Part shown: positions 5,918-9,201 of the stretch, in pieces
Layout of the letters: each line of letters begins with the position of its first letter
Position numbering within the stretch: position 1 is the stretch's first letter
Assembly: GCA_027083715.1 (NCBI GenBank)
Contig: JALWNR010000806.1
Location: 1 to 9,201, forward strand
Direction of reading: 5' to 3'
DNA: 9,201 nucleotides
From: Bacteroidales bacterium
GTDB taxonomy: Bacteria > Bacteroidota > Bacteroidia > Bacteroidales > NBLH01
The notes under the pieces: generated by a model
What the model was told of the DNA's origin: nothing
Seen by the model: the letters and a program-made list of their open reading frames with translations, nothing else
The model's database searches: none
Made by a program: the position numbers and the translations under genes

Positions 5918-7561
5918 ATGAAAAAATATACAGTACTTTATATATTTTTATTGTTAAAAACACTTGTTTTATCACAAAATTTACCTGATAAGCCAAAACT
6001 AGTGGTAAATATTGTGGTGGAGCAGATGCGTTATGAACTTTTAGATCGTTATTGGAATAAATTTGGTAACGAAGGTTTCAAAAAAATAATTAAAGGGGGT
6101 ACATTTTGCGAAAATGCCACCTATAATTACTTACAAGTAGAGTCGGCACCCGGGTATGCTACAATCGTTACGGGAACTACGCCTTCCAATCACGGGATTG
6201 TTTCTGAAATTTGGTTTAACCGATTAAAAGACCGCAAGTTTTATTGTGTTACAGATAATAGTTTAGTAAATTCACTTCCACATTTTGATAATAACAAATA
6301 TTCACCACACTTCTTAATGGGCTCTACATTTAGCGATGAGTTGAAAATTTCCAATTATAAGCAGTCGAAAGTAATAAGTGTAGCATTAAAAGATTATGCG
6401 GCTGTTTTAAGTGGTGGACATTTAGCGGATGCTGCTTATTGGTTGGATATTGAAACAGCAGACTGGACAAGTAGTGCCTATTATATGGATTCATTAAATA
6501 ATTGGGTGAATGAATTTAATAATAAGAATTTTTTGGATATTTATTTGTCAAAAAAATGGACTACACTTTATCCAATCTATAAATATACAGAGAGTCTTGC
6601 CGATAATAATTCTTACGAATCCGGGTTTGGTTACCAAATGAACACTTTTCCTTATGATTTGTCTGCCCTTTCAAGAAAGTTCGGGAAATTTATTATTCAA
6701 TTTACACCTTACGGCAATACTTATACGAAAGATTTTGCCATAGCAGCTATTGTAAACGAGGAGTTAGGTAAAGATACATATACCGATGTGATAAATATCG
6801 GATTTTCCACACCGGCATATGTGAACGAATTATTTGGTATGCGTTCGGTTGAGTTAGAGGATATTTACTTGCGCTTGGATAAAGATTTGGCACATCTAAT
6901 TCGTTTTTTAGAGCGTTTTGTTGGTAAGAATAACTTGCTGATTGTATTAACGGCAGATAGGGGAGGAGCTGATAATCCACAGTATTATGAAGAGCTGGGT
7001 ATGCCTGTCGGGACTTTTAATTCAGACCGATCCGTTTCCGTATTGGAAAGTTATTTAAAAGCCATATATGGACGTAAAAACTGGGTGAAAGCATACTATA
7101 ATCGTCAGGTTTATTTGAATCAATTGCAAATTGATATTTCAAAAATTAATTTAAATGAGATACAGTTAAAAACGGCTCAATTTTTATTACAATTTAAAGG
7201 GGTTGCAAATACTGCAACAGCAAGTGTTTTACAAACTGCTGATTTTACCGATGGAATATTGAGAAAATTCCAAAACAGTTATTATCCAAAGCGTTCTGGT
7301 GATGTATTGATTAATTTACAAGCCGGATGGATAGAAACAGGTAATTATAATCAAGCACCCGGATATTTTGAACAAAGCTCACCTTACAGGTATGATGCTC
7401 ATGTGCCTTTGATATGGTATGGGTGGAAAATTTCCCGACAAAAAATTGTTCGTCAGGTTCACATTAGCGATGTGGCGGTTAGTTTATCACGATTGCTGGG
7501 TGTTGCTTATCCTTCGGGGGCAACGGGTGTGGCTATTGAAGAATTAGTCCCGGCTGAATGA
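5918..7561 (+). CDS. Secreted PafA-like alkaline phosphatase-superfamily protein, probable pseudoenzyme
   Basis: A 547-residue protein with a Sec signal peptide (MKKYTVLYIF..., cleavage near residue 19-20), exported to the periplasm or surface. Length, order of landmarks and fold motifs match the PafA branch of type I phosphodiesterase/alkaline phosphatases: VVNIVVEQMR at 29-38, TGTTPSNHGI at 85-94, ALKDY at 156-160, LTADRGGADNPQYY at 344-357, and YDAHVPLIWYG at 492-502. Compared with the PafA active site (numbering recalled), three of ten positions are kept: K158 for K162, D347 for D352, H495 for H486. Seven differ: E35 for D38, S76 for the T79 nucleophile, E97 for N100, Y160 for R164, A300 for D305, E304 for H309, R348 for H353. 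Two zinc ligands become non-ligands (A300 and R348) and three ligand positions change overall besides E35. A di-zinc phosphatase mechanism therefore looks unlikely. The reading frame is intact and has its own promoter-like box and terminator, arguing for a maintained non-catalytic or altered role. Confidence 0.85.
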   Translation: MKKYTVLYIFLLLKTLVLSQNLPDKPKLVVNIVVEQMRYELLDRYWNKFGNEGFKKIIKGGTFCENATYNYLQVESAPGYATIVTGTTPSNHGIVSEIWFNRLKDRKFYCVTDNSLVNSLPHFDNNKYSPHFLMGSTFSDELKISNYKQSKVISVALKDYAAVLSGGHLADAAYWLDIETADWTSSAYYMDSLNNWVNEFNNKNFLDIYLSKKWTTLYPIYKYTESLADNNSYESGFGYQMNTFPYDLSALSRKFGKFIIQFTPYGNTYTKDFAIAAIVNEELGKDTYTDVINIGFSTPAYVNELFGMRSVELEDIYLRLDKDLAHLIRFLERFVGKNNLLIVLTADRGGADNPQYYEELGMPVGTFNSDRSVSVLESYLKAIYGRKNWVKAYYNRQVYLNQLQIDISKINLNEIQLKTAQFLLQFKGVANTATASVLQTADFTDGILRKFQNSYYPKRSGDVLINLQAGWIETGNYNQAPGYFEQSSPYRYDAHVPLIWYGWKISRQKIVRQVHISDVAVSLSRLLGVAYPSGATGVAIEELVPAE

Positions 7562-7590
7562 TTTGTTTAAATCACCAGCCGGTTTTTGTT
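7550..7590 (+). terminator. Intrinsic terminator overlapping the 3' end of the PafA-like gene
   Basis: CCGGCTG at 7550-7556 pairs with CAGCCGG at 7576-7582, and inside it TGATTT at 7559-7564 pairs with AAATCA at 7569-7574 around a GTTT loop. Five Ts follow at 7583-7587. The outer stem uses the last sense codons and the inner stem begins with the TGA stop itself. On the minus strand no T-run follows, so it should act mainly on plus-strand transcription, although it lies just past the convergent pepD stop. Confidence 0.88.
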
Positions 7591-7599
7591 TGATTTTTA

Positions 7600-9057
7600 T
7601 TATTTAACAGGTGCGTTTTTTAAAGTTTCAATTAAATACTCCCAAAACTTTCCAACGGTTTCTATATTAATTTTTTCGTCGGGCGAATGAGGAAAACGGA
7701 TAGTAGGTCCAAATGAAATCATATCCCAATTTGGATAAGTAGCACCAAGAATACCACATTCTAAGCCGGCATGAATGACTTTCACTTCGGGAATTTTTCC
7801 AAATTTATCATTATAAACTTTTTTCATAACTTTTAAAATATCCGAATTAGTATTTGGTTCCCAACCTGGATAATCTCCGTCAAATTCAACTTTTGCACCG
7901 TATTTTTCAAAGTTTTCTTTTAATTGGTTGCAAATTTCTTTTTTAGATGACTCTACAGAACTTCTTTGAAGGCTTAAAATTTTTATTTGAGTTCCTTCTG
8001 ATTTAACAATTGCCAAGTTACTGGATGTTTCTACAACTTCGGGCATATCTTTTAACCATTTTAAAGCACCATTGGGACAAAAATGAATGGCATTGAGTAA
8101 ATTATCCAGCGTTTCTACATCAATAAATTCTTTTGGCATATCTGTTTCCTCAAGATTTATTTTCAGTCCGGGATCATCAGTATTTATTTGTTTGTAATAA
8201 TCTTCCAGTTCAACCACCAAAGCTTTAAAATTATCTACTTCTTCGGCAGGTACAGCTACCGTAGCAAAAGATTCTCTTGGAATTGCATTTCTAAGGCTTC
8301 CCCCGTTTATACTATGCAGTAATAAACCGTAATGCTCATTAGCATTAATTAATACCCTATTCATTATTTTATTGGCATTTCCCCGTTTTAAAGCAATATC
8401 TAAACCGGAGTGCCCGCCTTTTAATCCCGTAACACTAATTTCAAAAGCTTTAAATCCAAGGGGTGCAGGATCATAGTGAAAATCAAAAATGGCAGTTGTG
8501 TTTATTCCGCCGGCACACCCAATATAAAGTTCGCCTTCGTCTTCTGAATCCAGGTTTAATAAAATATCACCCGAAAGAATGCCCGGTTTTAATTCATTGG
8601 CTCCGGTCATGCCGGTTTCTTCATCAATAGTAAATAAAGCCTCAATAGGTCCATGCTCCAGATTATCGGCTTCTAAAACTGCCATTGCTGCGGCAACACC
8701 AATTCCATTGTCAGCACCAAGTGTTGTGCCGTTAGCTGTAACCCACTCGCCGTCAATATATGCTTCAATCGGATCCTTTTCAAAATCATGATTTTTGTCT
8801 GCATTTTTTTGTGGAACCATATCCAAATGCCCCTGAAGGATAATTCCTTTTCGATTTTCCATACCTTTTGTTGCAGGCTTTTTAATGATTACATTTCCGA
8901 TGTGATCAACTATTGTTTCCAACCCAAGGGATTCTCCATATTTTTTTACAAATTCAATAACTTTTTCTTCTTTTTTTGAAGGTCGTGGAATTTGAGTGAG
9001 TTTGTAAAAATTCTTCCAAACCAATTCAGGTTTTAAGTTTGCAATATTTTTATCCAT
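7600..9057 (-). CDS. pepD: Aminoacyl-histidine dipeptidase PepD (Xaa-His dipeptidase, peptidase family M20)
   Basis: A 485-residue cytosolic metallopeptidase, full length for PepD (about 480-490). It hydrolyses dipeptides such as carnosine and other Xaa-His substrates in peptide turnover. The di-zinc catalytic set is intact: H77 and D79 in QGHLDMV, bridging D116 in TLGADNGIG, E146 (general base) and E147 in IDEETGMTG, D170 in LNLDSED, and H457 in RFPHSPDEKI. Each sits 3-4 residues before the Vibrio PepD positions I recall. The lid/dimerisation domain occupies about 205-395, with GLKGGHSGLD at 211-220 as a family marker. H429 in VIHAGLECG is the second conserved C-terminal histidine. The start at 9057 gives the standard MDKNIANLKP-type beginning. 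It converges with the PafA-like gene, with 38 bp between stop codons. It appears monocistronic in the window, and no strong upstream promoter match was found. Confidence 0.95.
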   Translation of the reverse strand: MDKNIANLKPELVWKNFYKLTQIPRPSKKEEKVIEFVKKYGESLGLETIVDHIGNVIIKKPATKGMENRKGIILQGHLDMVPQKNADKNHDFEKDPIEAYIDGEWVTANGTTLGADNGIGVAAAMAVLEADNLEHGPIEALFTIDEETGMTGANELKPGILSGDILLNLDSEDEGELYIGCAGGINTTAIFDFHYDPAPLGFKAFEISVTGLKGGHSGLDIALKRGNANKIMNRVLINANEHYGLLLHSINGGSLRNAIPRESFATVAVPAEEVDNFKALVVELEDYYKQINTDDPGLKINLEETDMPKEFIDVETLDNLLNAIHFCPNGALKWLKDMPEVVETSSNLAIVKSEGTQIKILSLQRSSVESSKKEICNQLKENFEKYGAKVEFDGDYPGWEPNTNSDILKVMKKVYNDKFGKIPEVKVIHAGLECGILGATYPNWDMISFGPTIRFPHSPDEKINIETVGKFWEYLIETLKNAPVK

Positions 9058-9143
9058 TACTTAATATTTTAGTTGTTTTTTTATTATGCCGGCTAAAAGT
9101 ACAACTTTTTAATTAAGCCTGAAAAATTTTTTATTGCGTATTA

Positions 9144-9201
9144 CCTTAAATCCGCAAGTATCTTTTGCTGCAAAGCCAAATAGCCCGCCATTATTGGCAG
9201 T
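9144..9201. repeat. Left end of a second foldback element copy, cut by window edge
   Basis: These 58 bases begin with the same 18-bp terminal repeat, CCTTAAATCCGCAAGTAT, and match the left end of the 3970-4144 element at 50 of 58 positions with no gap. The first 23 bases are identical, and the later CATTATTGGCA is also shared. The remainder lies outside the window. The bases just before it end in TATTA, so if the insertion duplicated 5 bp, TATTA should also follow the right end. It sits about 86 bp upstream of the pepD start codon, again in a gene's upstream region. Confidence 0.8.

Noticed and set aside
8579..8979. Plus-strand open frames inside pepD
   Set aside because: They lie antisense to a full-length, motif-complete peptidase and have no family features of their own.

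Overview
The window looks like Bacteroidota chromosome. It is AT-rich. Two candidate promoters have the Bacteroidota -7 form TAnnTTTG, and start codons lack clear Shine-Dalgarno sequences. The protein set (split transketolase, PafA-like secreted phosphatase family, PepD, NfnAB) also fits. The NfnAB pair suggests an anaerobic or fermentative member. This placement is inference; no rRNA or marker gene is present.

Layout. 1-2262 (minus): an nfnA-nfnB operon for the electron-bifurcating ferredoxin:NADP+ oxidoreductase, with nfnB cut by the window start and an inverted-repeat cluster just upstream of nfnA. 2540-3901 (minus): a secreted von Willebrand factor A protein. 3970-4144: a 175-bp non-coding foldback element with 18-bp terminal inverted repeats and a 5-bp target duplication, MITE-like. 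4223-4579 (minus): a three-helix DUF4870/Tic20-like membrane protein with its own terminator. 4580-4911: non-coding apart from one inverted repeat. 4972-5817 (minus): the N-terminal half of a split transketolase, closed by a strong terminator with no C-terminal half beside it. 5918-7561 (plus): a secreted PafA-like alkaline phosphatase-superfamily protein, divergent from the transketolase gene. 7600-9057 (minus): the M20 dipeptidase PepD. 9144-9201: the start of a second copy of the foldback element, cut by the window end.

The genes are mostly separate housekeeping or envelope units; only nfnA-nfnB is clearly an operon. The two best observations are the foldback repeat family, present twice in 9 kb, and the PafA-like protein. 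In that protein seven of the ten active-site positions known from PafA appear substituted while the fold and signal peptide are kept, so it looks like a secreted pseudoenzyme. No CRISPR array, phage, toxin-antitoxin or defence system was seen.
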